Of a stretch of 64,000 bases of DNA, positions 41,886-50,508 are shown in pieces. The translations under genes and the position numbers were made by a program. Origin of the DNA: an uncultured Eubacteriales bacterium (GTDB lineage Bacteria; Bacillota; Clostridia; Oscillospirales; QAMX01); contig CAKTEH010000001.1 of the NCBI GenBank assembly GCA_934546935.1, forward strand, positions 248,001 to 312,000. The letters run 5' to 3'. The notes under the pieces are model-generated. The model saw only the letters and a list, made by a program, of their open reading frames with translations, was not told the origin of the DNA and did no database searches. Within the stretch, counting starts at the first letter, position 1. Each line of letters begins with the position of its first letter.

Positions 41886-42016
41886 GAAATTTAAGAAAAA
41901 AGTGGTAAGGGCATGCGTTGGCGGGAACACGGGGCTTTTGTGAAAACGGGAAATCTGACCAAAAATCAATAACTCTGGAAAGAAAAGATATGTTCGGTTT
42001 ACTTCGCGGCCCAGAC

Positions 42017-42045
42017 TTGCAAAAGCTGGATAGTTATGCTACACT
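42017..42045 (+). promoter_or_regulatory. Possible promoter of the long housekeeping gene run
   Basis: TTGCAA (42017-42022) and TACACT (42040-42045) have a 17-base spacer. It is the only reasonable promoter seen between the terminator at 41842 and the gene at 42264. The interval 41886-42263 also has short open frames (for example ATG 41990 to 42112) that I do not recognise and do not call genes. Confidence 0.4.
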
Positions 42046-42263
42046 GTATCTTGAATTATTGGATTCTTTAAGCGGAAGGTTGCTTGAAAAAGGCCAATCC
42101 CAACTGTTTTAAAACGGAAAACTACAGAAAATGTGAACCGGAAAATAAGAACCCTGCCGTGGCCCGGGCTATGCAATACCTCTTTCATGGCCTTGTTGGT
42201 GTATGCAGGTGCTGGAATTGCTGTCCGGGCGCAAATAGGAAGACGGAAAGAAGGAAACACGCA

Positions 42264-42953
42264 ATGGCCGAAAACAAACGATTTAAGCGGGATGCGGAAG
42301 AAAAGCGTGAAGCGCCGGAAATGGATATTTCCTCTGCGCCCGCACCAATCCGTAAGCCTATACAATGGTTTAAAAATTACTGGTATTATTATAAAATGCA
42401 TGTTGTGCTGATCGTGCCGATTGTGCTTGTGGTAGTGGTGCTGATTATCAGCGTGCTGACGAAGACCTCCTATGATTATACCGCAGTTATCAGTGCGGGC
42501 TTTACAGTGGAAAGCGAGCAGCTTGACGCGCTGTGCAGGAATCTCGAGCAATATCTTGCCGATGCCGATGGGGACGGAAAGCTTGCGGTTTCCGCAAGTG
42601 AATTGACGCTGCGCGAAGAACTGAGCGATGAATATTACGCGCAGAGCTATAACAAGCTGGCGCAGATGATGGTTTTTGATGAAGTTGTCTTTTTTATTGC
42701 CGACGAATATTCCTATACTTATTTGAAAAACCAGGGCTTTATTGAGCCGTTTTCTGTGCTTGGCGTGGGTGACAGCGACGAATATGCGTTGGAGCTGGAT
42801 GGCAGTGCGCTTCTGGAAGGGACAGGCCTTGAACGTTACAGCGGCTGGTACCTGCTGGTTAAAGCACAGTCCCAGGTCAGCGCGTCGAATGAGGAATACC
42901 TTGGACGGCGCGAAGGACTGGCGGCAATGATCCGGACTTTGAAGAGCCAATGA
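42264..42953 (+). CDS. Single-pass membrane protein of unknown function
   Basis: 229 residues from ATG 42264 (AAGGAAAC upstream). A charged cytoplasmic N-terminus of about 45 residues is followed by WFKNYWYYYKMH, one membrane helix (VVLIVPIVLVVVVLIISVL) and an outer domain of about 160 residues containing YADADGDGKL-like and FDEVVFFIADEYSYTYL segments. The end of the gene overlaps the next start by 4 bases (ATGA). I do not recognise the family. It opens the gene run reaching to leuS. Confidence 0.7.
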   Translation: MAENKRFKRDAEEKREAPEMDISSAPAPIRKPIQWFKNYWYYYKMHVVLIVPIVLVVVVLIISVLTKTSYDYTAVISAGFTVESEQLDALCRNLEQYLADADGDGKLAVSASELTLREELSDEYYAQSYNKLAQMMVFDEVVFFIADEYSYTYLKNQGFIEPFSVLGVGDSDEYALELDGSALLEGTGLERYSGWYLLVKAQSQVSASNEEYLGRREGLAAMIRTLKSQ

Positions 42954-43768
42954 CCTGGGAAAGAATTACATCGCGCGACAATAAACTGCTGCGCGCGCTT
43001 GGAAAGCTTGCAGTTTCTGCAAAATACCGGCGGGAGTGCGGTGAATATATCTGCGAAGGCTTGAAACCGTTGTTGGAAGCGCTGCGTGATGGGGTGCAAA
43101 TCCGCGCTGTTGTCTGGGAAGAAATAGACTTTCGGCAAAAAATGCAGGCGGATCCACAGCTTCAACGGCAGCTCGACGCCCTGCCCTGCCGGAAAGCGCT
43201 GGTGCCGGGCACTTTGTATACGCATATCAGTATCCTGGAGCATTCAGCCGGCCCTTTGTTCCTTTGCGCCTGTCCGCCGGAACCGGAGTTTATACGGGGA
43301 AGCTATATTGCGCTCGACGGCCTGCAGGATCCCGGAAATTTGGGTACGATCCTGCGTACAGCGGAGGCTTTTGGCATTGACGGCGTAATCCTGCTGGAGG
43401 GCTGTGCCGATGCGTTCCAGCCAAAAACCGTCCGGGCGGCCATGGGATCTTTGTTCCGGCAGAAGCTGTACCGTATGGATGCCGGTACGCTGTTTTCCCA
43501 GTCGGAAGCCTTGGGACTTCCGGTTTATGCGACTGCCCTTTACGGGAACCCGCAGAGCATAGAAGGGGCCACGCTGAAAAATACGGTCGTGCTGGTCGGA
43601 AGCGAGGGGCATGGTGTGCGGCAGGAAAATCTTGTACGCTGTGCCGGCAGCCTGCTGATCCCGATGTGCGGGAAGACGGAATCGCTCAATGCTGCGGTTG
43701 CAGCGTCGATAATCATGTGGGAGATGAGAAAATGGCATACAGGCACTGGGTCTGGTTCGCGGATTTAG
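42950..43768 (+). CDS. TrmH/SpoU-family RNA 2'-O-methyltransferase
   Basis: 272 residues. The N-terminal substrate-binding part has ITSRDNKLLRALGKL and RRECGEYICEGLKPLLEAL. The SPOUT knot motifs are IALDGLQDPGNLGTILRTAE, VLVGSEGHGV and the SAM loop IPMCGKTESLNAAVAASI. The family methylates ribose in 23S rRNA or tRNA; the target here cannot be fixed. Its start overlaps the preceding gene and its end overlaps dprA by 37 bases. Confidence 0.9.
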   Translation: MTWERITSRDNKLLRALGKLAVSAKYRRECGEYICEGLKPLLEALRDGVQIRAVVWEEIDFRQKMQADPQLQRQLDALPCRKALVPGTLYTHISILEHSAGPLFLCACPPEPEFIRGSYIALDGLQDPGNLGTILRTAEAFGIDGVILLEGCADAFQPKTVRAAMGSLFRQKLYRMDAGTLFSQSEALGLPVYATALYGNPQSIEGATLKNTVVLVGSEGHGVRQENLVRCAGSLLIPMCGKTESLNAAVAASIIMWEMRKWHTGTGSGSRI

Positions 43769-44970
43769 CTGTAGGATTGCGGGATAAATATGCGCTTTTG
43801 GATGCCTTTCATGACCCGCAGGCGATTTATGAAGCGGATGCGCATATGCTGGAGGCAGGCGGCGTACCGTCCGGGCTTGCAAAAAAGCTGCTTGACAGCC
43901 GTACGCTTACGCGTGCGGAAGCAACTTTGCGTATGTGCGCCGGGCATGGGATTGAATTGCTGACAATTCTTGACCCGCGTTATCCGCAGCGGCTGCGTAA
44001 TATTGATAATCCGCCGGTGCTGCTGTATACGCTTGGCCGGCTGCCGGATTTCGATCATACGGCGGCGGTTGCACTGGTCGGGACACGAAAAGCCTCGCGG
44101 ACGGCGGTGGAAATTGCTTATAACTTTGCATATGAAATGGCAGAAAGTGAAATCCTTGTAGTGTCAGGGATGGCGACGGGGATCGATCTGGCAGCGAATC
44201 AGGCGGCCATTGCGGCCAGCGGACGCACTGTTGCTGTGCTGGGCTGCGGGCTGGATGTCTGCTATCCGGCATCAAGCAAGCCGGTCTATGAACAGATTCT
44301 GGCTGGGAAAGGTTGTCTGGTTTCCGAGTATCCTCCCGGGACGCCACCACTGGGCCGTAACTTTCCGGTTCGCAATCGTATCATCAGCGGTTTAAGCCTT
44401 GGTGTGCTGGTGGTTGCCGCGCCTGAGAAGTCCGGCTCGCTGATCACAGCAAATCTTGCTGCTGATCAGGGCCGGGATGTTTTTGTTGTGCCCGGTGGGA
44501 TTGGCGAAGCAGAATTTGCGGGCTCAAATGGGTTGATTAAGCAGGGCGCGGCCCCAGTGACGGAGACTGCCGATATTGTGGTGCAGTACCGGCAGCGTTA
44601 TCCGGAATTTTTCCATGCGCCGGATTATGCTGGACGCCTGAAGCTTGCACGCAAACGCAGTGGCTGGAAGGATCCGCTTGTTGCCAGCCCCGTGCCGGCA
44701 TATCACACGGCTTCTTCAAAGAAACCGGATGCGCCGTCCGCACAAAAGAAGACGGGAAAAGATGCGCTTGCCCGTCATAGGGCAGCATGGCCTTCACTTT
44801 CGGAACCGGCGCGGCGAATTGCGCAAAGTATTGCCGCAGGCAATACGCATATAGATGAAATTGTGGAAGATACGGGTATAGCTGCAACCCAGGCCTTGGC
44901 AGAGCTGACGCTCCTGGAAATTGAAGGCGTGGTATGTGCACTGCCTGGCAAGCAGTTTAAAATTCAATAA
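43732..44970 (+). CDS. dprA: DNA-processing protein DprA
   Basis: 412 residues from ATG 43732 (GGGAGATGAG upstream). DprA binds single-stranded DNA and loads RecA during natural transformation. The Rossmann-fold core shows VALVGTRKASRTAVEIAYNF, VVSGMATGIDLAANQAAI, VAVLGCGLDVCYPASS, GNFPVRNRIISGLS-like FPVRNRIISGLSLGVLVV and SGSLITANLAADQGRDVFVVPG. The C-terminal winged helix ends NTHIDEIVEDTGIAATQAL. It precedes topA by 18 bases, the standard Firmicute order dprA-topA-trmFO. Confidence 0.95.
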   Translation: MAYRHWVWFADLAVGLRDKYALLDAFHDPQAIYEADAHMLEAGGVPSGLAKKLLDSRTLTRAEATLRMCAGHGIELLTILDPRYPQRLRNIDNPPVLLYTLGRLPDFDHTAAVALVGTRKASRTAVEIAYNFAYEMAESEILVVSGMATGIDLAANQAAIAASGRTVAVLGCGLDVCYPASSKPVYEQILAGKGCLVSEYPPGTPPLGRNFPVRNRIISGLSLGVLVVAAPEKSGSLITANLAADQGRDVFVVPGGIGEAEFAGSNGLIKQGAAPVTETADIVVQYRQRYPEFFHAPDYAGRLKLARKRSGWKDPLVASPVPAYHTASSKKPDAPSAQKKTGKDALARHRAAWPSLSEPARRIAQSIAAGNTHIDEIVEDTGIAATQALAELTLLEIEGVVCALPGKQFKIQ

Positions 44971-44988
44971 GCAGACAAGGAGGAAAGA

Positions 44989-47220
44989 ATGGAGAACCTT
45001 GTTATCGTAGAATCACCCGCAAAAGCGAAGACTATTGCAAAATACCTGGGCAGCGGGTACAAGGTAAAAGCTTCCATGGGACATATCCGGGACCTGCCGA
45101 AAAAGAAATTGGGCGTGGATGTAGAGCATGATTTTGCCCTGCAATATGTGCCGATCGACGGGAAGACCGATATTATAAATGATTTACAGGAAGCGGCCGC
45201 CCAAAGCGATGCCGTCTATCTTGCGACCGACCCCGACCGGGAGGGAGAGGCGATTTCCTGGCATCTTGCGCAGCTTCTGGGTTTGGATGAGGCTGCAGCC
45301 AACCGTGTGACCTTCAACGAGATTACCAAGCGCGCTGTAAGCGAGGGAATCTCCAACCCGCGCACGATTGACCTGAACCTGGTCAACGCCCAGCAGGCGC
45401 GCCGTGCGCTGGACCGGCTTGTGGGATACAAAATTTCTCCGTTTTTATGGAAAAAGGTACGGCGGGGGCTCTCTGCGGGCCGTGTGCAGAGTGTGGTAAC
45501 GCGCATGGTTGTCGACCGGGAGCGCGAAATCCGCGCATTCAAGCCGCAGGAGTATTGGTCTCTTGACGCCTATGTCCTGCGCACGGGTGCAAAGCGCGCA
45601 TTTGTCGCCCATTACTATGGGACGGACGGCAAAAAAACAAAGCTTGTCAATGAAGAACAGACACAGGCCCTGATCGCCGAGCTCAAAACCGGAGTGTTTA
45701 CGGTGAAGTCGGTCAAGCGCGGCGAACGGCGTCAAAAGGCGCATCCGCCTTATACCACCTCAACACTGCAGCAGGATGCCTCGCACCGTTTGAACATGCC
45801 TTCCAAGCGCACGATGTCTGTTGCGCAGACTTTATACGAGGGCGTGGAGCTTTCCGGCCGCGGCCTGACCGGCCTGATTACCTATATGCGTACCGATTCT
45901 GTCCGTATTGCGCCGGAAGCCGTCAGCGCCGTGCGCGATTTTATCGGCGCCAATTACGGCGGGGAATACCTGCCGAAAAACGCCGCGGTCTATACTACAA
46001 AATCCGGCGCGCAGGATGCCCACGAGGCAATCCGTCCGTCGGATGTAACCATCACGCCGGACTCGATCAAGGCCGATCTGGATGCCGGGCAGTATAAGCT
46101 CTACAGGCTGATCTGGGAACGGTTTGTCGCAAGCCAGATGTCCCCGGCTGTGTTTGCTACGGTTTCGGCGGATATTGAAAATGGCGCGCATCTGTTCAAG
46201 GCTTCCAGCCAGAGTGTGAAATTTAAAGGCTATATGGCGCTGTATCCGGAAAAAGACGAGGATGAAGAGAAAAAGGATGCGCCGGTGCCTGCCGGGCTCG
46301 AGGCCGGCGAGAAGCTGGCGCTGGACAGCCTCAAGCCGGAGCAGCATTTTACCCAGCCGCCGCCCCGGTTTAATGAAGCGTCGCTGATTAAGGAGATGGA
46401 GGAGAAAGGGATTGGACGGCCGTCAACTTATGCGCCGACGATTTCCACGATCCTTGACCGCGATTATATTGAGCGGGATAAAAAGGCCCTGAAACCTACG
46501 CCGCTCGGCGAAGCGGTAACGGATTTGATGGTCGGCAATTTCAATGATATTGTCGATGTAAAATTTACCGCCGGGATGGAAGATAAGCTCGACCGCGTTG
46601 AAGGCGGGGAGGACAGTTGGCAGGGCGTGCTCGCCGAATTTTATGCCGGCCTTGCACAGGAACTGCAAAAAGCCGAGGAACAGACGACTGAGCGTGTGCA
46701 CATTGCCGGAGAACCTTCGGACGAGGTGTGCGAAAAGTGTGGAAAACCGATGGAAATCCGTTCCGGGCGCTTTGGAAAATATCTTGCCTGCACTGGTTAC
46801 CCGGAATGCACCAACCGGCGGCCACTAAAGAAAACGCAGGATGAGGTTTCCGACCAGGTATGCGAAAAATGCGGGAAGCCGATGTTGATTAAGACTGGCG
46901 CCTATGGACGCTTCCTGGCATGTTCAGGTTATCCGGAATGCAAGAATACAAAGCCGCTTGACGGTTTTACCGAGGGAAATTGCCCGATGTGCGGAGGCCG
47001 CATTATTGAACGCCGTTCTAAGCGCGGCTATAAGTTCTACAGCTGTGAAAAAGCGCCTGCGTGTAAGTTTATCACCTGGGACGTCCCGCTTGCAGACCGG
47101 TGCCCGAAATGCGGGAAAACGCTGTTTCGTCACTCCTACAAGGGTGAAAAATGGGTTGGCTGCCTGGACGAAGCCTGCGGCTATCGTCAGGAGGAAGAAA
47201 AAGAAGACGGGACAAAATAA
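44989..47220 (+). CDS. topA: DNA topoisomerase I
   Basis: 743 residues. This type IA topoisomerase relaxes negative supercoils. The TOPRIM domain has VIVESPAKAKTIAKYLG and YLATDPDREGEAISWHL, the active Tyr is at about residue 299 in GLITYMRTDSVRI, and SLIKEMEEKGIGRPSTYAPT is the conserved late motif. The C-terminus carries four zinc-ribbon units beginning CEKCGKPMEIRSG, CEKCGKPMLIKTG, CPMCGGRIIERRS and CPKCGKTLFRHS. AAGGAGG precedes the ATG, and trmFO begins directly after the stop. Confidence 0.97.
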   Translation: MENLVIVESPAKAKTIAKYLGSGYKVKASMGHIRDLPKKKLGVDVEHDFALQYVPIDGKTDIINDLQEAAAQSDAVYLATDPDREGEAISWHLAQLLGLDEAAANRVTFNEITKRAVSEGISNPRTIDLNLVNAQQARRALDRLVGYKISPFLWKKVRRGLSAGRVQSVVTRMVVDREREIRAFKPQEYWSLDAYVLRTGAKRAFVAHYYGTDGKKTKLVNEEQTQALIAELKTGVFTVKSVKRGERRQKAHPPYTTSTLQQDASHRLNMPSKRTMSVAQTLYEGVELSGRGLTGLITYMRTDSVRIAPEAVSAVRDFIGANYGGEYLPKNAAVYTTKSGAQDAHEAIRPSDVTITPDSIKADLDAGQYKLYRLIWERFVASQMSPAVFATVSADIENGAHLFKASSQSVKFKGYMALYPEKDEDEEKKDAPVPAGLEAGEKLALDSLKPEQHFTQPPPRFNEASLIKEMEEKGIGRPSTYAPTISTILDRDYIERDKKALKPTPLGEAVTDLMVGNFNDIVDVKFTAGMEDKLDRVEGGEDSWQGVLAEFYAGLAQELQKAEEQTTERVHIAGEPSDEVCEKCGKPMEIRSGRFGKYLACTGYPECTNRRPLKKTQDEVSDQVCEKCGKPMLIKTGAYGRFLACSGYPECKNTKPLDGFTEGNCPMCGGRIIERRSKRGYKFYSCEKAPACKFITWDVPLADRCPKCGKTLFRHSYKGEKWVGCLDEACGYRQEEEKEDGTK

Positions 47221-48531
47221 ATGGAAAATGTTTGTGTAATCGGCGGGGGGCTGGCCGGCTGTGAGGCGGCCTGGCAGCTTGCCCTTCGGGGCGTTCATGT
47301 AACGCTTTATGAAATGAAGCCGGAGAAGTATAGCCCGGCGCACAGCTATCCGGGACTTGCGGAGCTGGTTTGCTCCAATTCCCTGCGGTCTGACCGGATT
47401 GAAAACGCGGTTGGGTTATTGAAAGAGGAATTGCGGCGGCTGGGTTCATTGATCCTTGCCTGTGCAGATGCGACAAAAGTGGATGCAGGCGGCGCACTGG
47501 CGGTTGACCGGGAGCGTTTTTCTGACTTGGTTGGGGAAAAAATCACAGCCTGCCCCAATATTACGCTTGTGCGCCGGGAATTGACGGAAATTCCCGAAGG
47601 CGAAGTGATCATTGCCACCGGGCCGCTTACGGCGGGCGCGCTGGCCGGGTGTATTGGCGCGCTGCTTGGCGGGGAGCTGCTGAGCTTTTACGACGCTTCT
47701 GCACCGATCGTATCCTATGATTCCATTGACTTTGAAAAAGCTTTTTTTGCGTCGCGCTATGAACGCGGCGATGCAGATTATGTAAACTGTCCAATGGACA
47801 GGGCGGAATATGATGCGTTTGTGGCGGCTCTGGTTACTGCGGAAGAAGCGCCGGTGCGTGGCTTTGAGGACCGGCATGTCTTTGAGGGCTGTATGCCCAT
47901 CGAGGTTATGGCCCGGCGCGGTCACGAAACGATTGCGCATGGCCCGCTGAAACCGGTCGGCCTGCGCGACCCGCGCACTGGGCTTGAGCCTTATGCGGTT
48001 GTGCAGCTGCGGCGTGAAAATGCGGCCGGGACGGCCTACAATCTTGTTGGGTTTCAGACTCATTTGATGCATCCGGAGCAAAAACGTGTGTTCCGGATGA
48101 TCCCGGGTCTTGAACGGGCTGAGTTTCTTCGCTATGGCAATATGCACCGAAATACCTTCCTGCGTTCGCCGGGTATCCTGGGGCTGGAATATCAGTTGCT
48201 TGCTGCGCCGCGCATCCGCTTTGCCGGGCAGATGACCGGGGTGGAAGGGTATGTGGAGTCGACAGCTTCAGGCTTTGTAGCCGGGCTTGGCCTTGCCCGG
48301 AAGCTGCGTGGCCTTGCACCGCTGGATTTTACTGCACAGACGGCTGTGGGCGCGCTTGCACACTACATAAGCGAGGGAAATGCAGATGATTTCCAACCGA
48401 TGAATATCAATTTCGGGATTATTGAGCCGATTGCGCAACGTATTCGCAGGAAGCGTGACCGTTATGCGGCGGTAGCGCAGCGTGCGCTGGAAAGGATTGA
48501 CGCGATCCGGCGGGCAGATGATTTTGAATAA
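47221..48531 (+). CDS. trmFO: Methylenetetrahydrofolate-tRNA-(uracil-5-)-methyltransferase TrmFO
   Basis: 436 residues. TrmFO makes m5U54 in the T loop of tRNA, using methylenetetrahydrofolate and FAD. The FAD motif VCVIGGGLAGCEAAWQLA is at the N-terminus, followed by SYPGLAELVCSNSLRSD, FEGCMPIEVMARRGHET, GPLKPVGLRDPRTG, FQTHLMHPEQKRVFRMIPG and QMTGVEGYVESTASG. Its ATG follows the topA stop with no gap; a GGAGGAAG-like sequence within the end of topA is the ribosome site. It is the alternative to the SAM-dependent TrmA. Confidence 0.97.
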   Translation: MENVCVIGGGLAGCEAAWQLALRGVHVTLYEMKPEKYSPAHSYPGLAELVCSNSLRSDRIENAVGLLKEELRRLGSLILACADATKVDAGGALAVDRERFSDLVGEKITACPNITLVRRELTEIPEGEVIIATGPLTAGALAGCIGALLGGELLSFYDASAPIVSYDSIDFEKAFFASRYERGDADYVNCPMDRAEYDAFVAALVTAEEAPVRGFEDRHVFEGCMPIEVMARRGHETIAHGPLKPVGLRDPRTGLEPYAVVQLRRENAAGTAYNLVGFQTHLMHPEQKRVFRMIPGLERAEFLRYGNMHRNTFLRSPGILGLEYQLLAAPRIRFAGQMTGVEGYVESTASGFVAGLGLARKLRGLAPLDFTAQTAVGALAHYISEGNADDFQPMNINFGIIEPIAQRIRRKRDRYAAVAQRALERIDAIRRADDFE

Positions 48532-48559
48532 TTCAATATAAACGAAACGGAGGAAGCGC

Positions 48560-49609
48560 ATGAGGATTATCTTGGACGCAATGGGCGGAGACCTGGGTTG
48601 TGAACCGGTCGTTCTGGGTGCGGCTGAAGCACGCCGGACGGCGGGCTATGAATATGTGCTGGTCGGGGATGAGACGCAGCTTCAGGAAGCTTTTTCCAAG
48701 AATGGGCTTGCGCAGGACGGGTTTACCATTATGCATGCACCGGACGTGGTGACAATGGAAGACGATCCGACGCGCGTGGTACGGGAAAAGCGCCAGTCTT
48801 CGATGGCCGTTGGCTTGACAGCGCTGAAGCGCGGCGAAGGGGATGTCTTTATTTCCTCCTGTAATACCGGCGCGCTGCTGACCGGGGCGACGCTGCTGGT
48901 TGGGCGTGTACGCGGCGTGCGGCGTGCGACGCTGGGCGTACAGCTGCCGACGAAAAAGGCGCATGGCGTTATTATTATTGATACCGGAGCCAATGCCGAA
49001 TGTACGCCGGAATATCTGGAGCAGTTTGCACTGATGGGGTCTGCCTATGCGGAAACCTTTGGCGGGGTTCGCAGCCCCCGCGTTGGGCTTTTGAGCAACG
49101 GCACCGAAGCGCATAAAGGCAATTCGCTGGTTAAACAGACGCATGCGCTGCTTGAAACGCTGGGAAACAAAGGGCTGATCTGTTTTTGCGGCAATGTAGA
49201 GGCACGGGAAATCATGTCCGGGGATGTAGATGTGGTTGTCTGTGACGGTTTCACAGGCAATGTGCTGCTTAAGTCGATTGAAGGTACGGCGTCTTTTATG
49301 ATGCACCTGCTGAAAAGGGCGTTTTTGGCCAATACTGTGACAAAGCTTGCCGCACTTTTAGTGAAATCCCAGATCACGAACCTGAAAAAGATGATGGATT
49401 ACCGGGAAATTGGCGCCACGCCGATTTTAGGCATCAGCCGCCCGGTTTTCAAGGCGCATGGCGCTTCGGATGCGGTAGCTTGGGCCGGTGCGATCCGCAG
49501 TGCGGCAGGCTATGCCGGGTGCGGCACAGAGGAACGGATTGCAGAGAAAATGGAAGCATTGAAAGGGCTGGGGACAGATGGAAATGCAGATTCTCAGACA
49601 GCTGATTGA
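48560..49609 (+). CDS. plsX: Phosphate acyltransferase PlsX
   Basis: 349 residues. PlsX turns acyl-ACP into acyl-phosphate for phosphatidic acid synthesis at the membrane. Motifs are IILDAMGGDLGCEPVVLGA, MEDDPTRVVREKRQSSMAVG, SCNTGALLTGATLLVGRVRG, IIDTGANAECTPEYL, DVVVCDGFTGNVLLKSIEGT and GATPILGISRPVFKAHG. ACGGAGGAAG precedes the ATG. The end overlaps the acyl-carrier-like gene by 32 bases, so the two are translationally coupled. Confidence 0.97.
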   Translation: MRIILDAMGGDLGCEPVVLGAAEARRTAGYEYVLVGDETQLQEAFSKNGLAQDGFTIMHAPDVVTMEDDPTRVVREKRQSSMAVGLTALKRGEGDVFISSCNTGALLTGATLLVGRVRGVRRATLGVQLPTKKAHGVIIIDTGANAECTPEYLEQFALMGSAYAETFGGVRSPRVGLLSNGTEAHKGNSLVKQTHALLETLGNKGLICFCGNVEAREIMSGDVDVVVCDGFTGNVLLKSIEGTASFMMHLLKRAFLANTVTKLAALLVKSQITNLKKMMDYREIGATPILGISRPVFKAHGASDAVAWAGAIRSAAGYAGCGTEERIAEKMEALKGLGTDGNADSQTAD

Positions 49610-49805
49610 GGATGAGTTTGACGAACCGGACGTCGATGAGCAGACCGGGTTTTATGAGGATCTCGGTGCGGATTGGCTGGATATGGTGGAAATGATGTTC
49701 GCCTGTGAAGAAGAATTCGATGTGGAGATCGGCGAAACGCGGATGAAGGAGATACAGACCGTTGGGGAGCTTGCCGGTTTGATCCGGCAGCTTTCCGGCA
49801 GATGA
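49578..49805 (+). CDS. Acyl carrier protein homologue lacking the phosphopantetheine serine
   Basis: 75 residues, the usual ACP size, in the usual place between plsX and rnc. The fold motifs are kept (TGFYEDLGAD, EEEFDVEIGE, IQTVGELAGLI). The attachment motif, normally DSLD, reads ADWLDMVEMMFACEEEF: the serine codon position holds TGG (49674-49676, W33). Without Ser the protein cannot carry 4'-phosphopantetheine and so could not shuttle acyl chains. Only one base separates TGG from the serine codon TCG, so a sequencing error or recent mutation is possible. If real, the cell needs another ACP, and this copy may be a regulatory or structural partner of PlsX, RNase III or SMC. The start overlaps plsX. 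Confidence 0.85.
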   Translation: MEMQILRQLIEDEFDEPDVDEQTGFYEDLGADWLDMVEMMFACEEEFDVEIGETRMKEIQTVGELAGLIRQLSGR

Positions 49806-49821
49806 GGGATAGGGAAGCGTT

Positions 49822-50508
49822 ATGGAAAAACTGGAAGCAAAGATTAAATATACATTTCGGGATAAAGCGCTTCTGCGCAACGCATTGACGCATAGTTCTT
49901 ATGCAAACGAAAGCCGGGCTAAGGGGATAAGCTCCAATGAACGGCTGGAGTTTCTGGGGGACAGCGTCCTGGGTCTTGTGACCTCTGATTATATTTTCCG
50001 CTTGTACCGGGATGTCCCGGAAGGGGAATTGACAAAGTTGCGTGCGGCGCTGGTATGCGAGCAGGCGCTGCATGAGCAGGCGCTGGCAATTGGGCTGAAT
50101 GAATTTATTCTTCTGGGCCGCGGCGAGGAGGCCGGCGGAGGCCGGCAGCGCGTCAGCATTCTTGCCGACGCCACAGAGGCGCTGATCGGGGCCATTTACC
50201 TGGATGGAGGAATGGAAGCCGCACGCAGTTTTGTGCTTTCCTTTGTCAAGCCCAATGTCAGGAAGCATGCGCATGACACCAACTTTCATGATTATAAGAC
50301 TATGCTTCAGGAAATTGTCCAGAAAAACCGCGAGGAAACGCTTTCCTACCGTATGGCCGGACAGGAGGGCCCCGACCACAACAAGACGTTCCGCATGGAG
50401 GTACTGCTCAATTCCAATGTGATCGCTTCCGGCGTCGGGCACAGCAAAAAAGAAGCGGAGCAGGCAGCTGCCGAAGCGGCGTTGAGGCTGATGGGGATCG
50501 AAGTCTGA
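49822..50508 (+). CDS. rnc: Ribonuclease III
   Basis: 228 residues. RNase III cleaves double-stranded RNA, including pre-rRNA. The catalytic domain has the signature SNERLEFLGDSVLGLVTSDY and the Mg-binding ADATEALIGAIYLDGG. The C-terminal dsRNA-binding domain begins DYKTMLQEIVQ and ends with GVGHSKKEAEQAAAEAAL. The ribosome site AGGGAAG is upstream. The stop and next start overlap by one base (50508). Confidence 0.97.
   Translation: MEKLEAKIKYTFRDKALLRNALTHSSYANESRAKGISSNERLEFLGDSVLGLVTSDYIFRLYRDVPEGELTKLRAALVCEQALHEQALAIGLNEFILLGRGEEAGGGRQRVSILADATEALIGAIYLDGGMEAARSFVLSFVKPNVRKHAHDTNFHDYKTMLQEIVQKNREETLSYRMAGQEGPDHNKTFRMEVLLNSNVIASGVGHSKKEAEQAAAEAALRLMGIEV

Noticed and set aside
41918..42112. 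64-codon open frame before the membrane protein gene
   Set aside because: No strong ribosome site, no known motif, and it overlaps a likely promoter. It is kept only as an unexplained interval.
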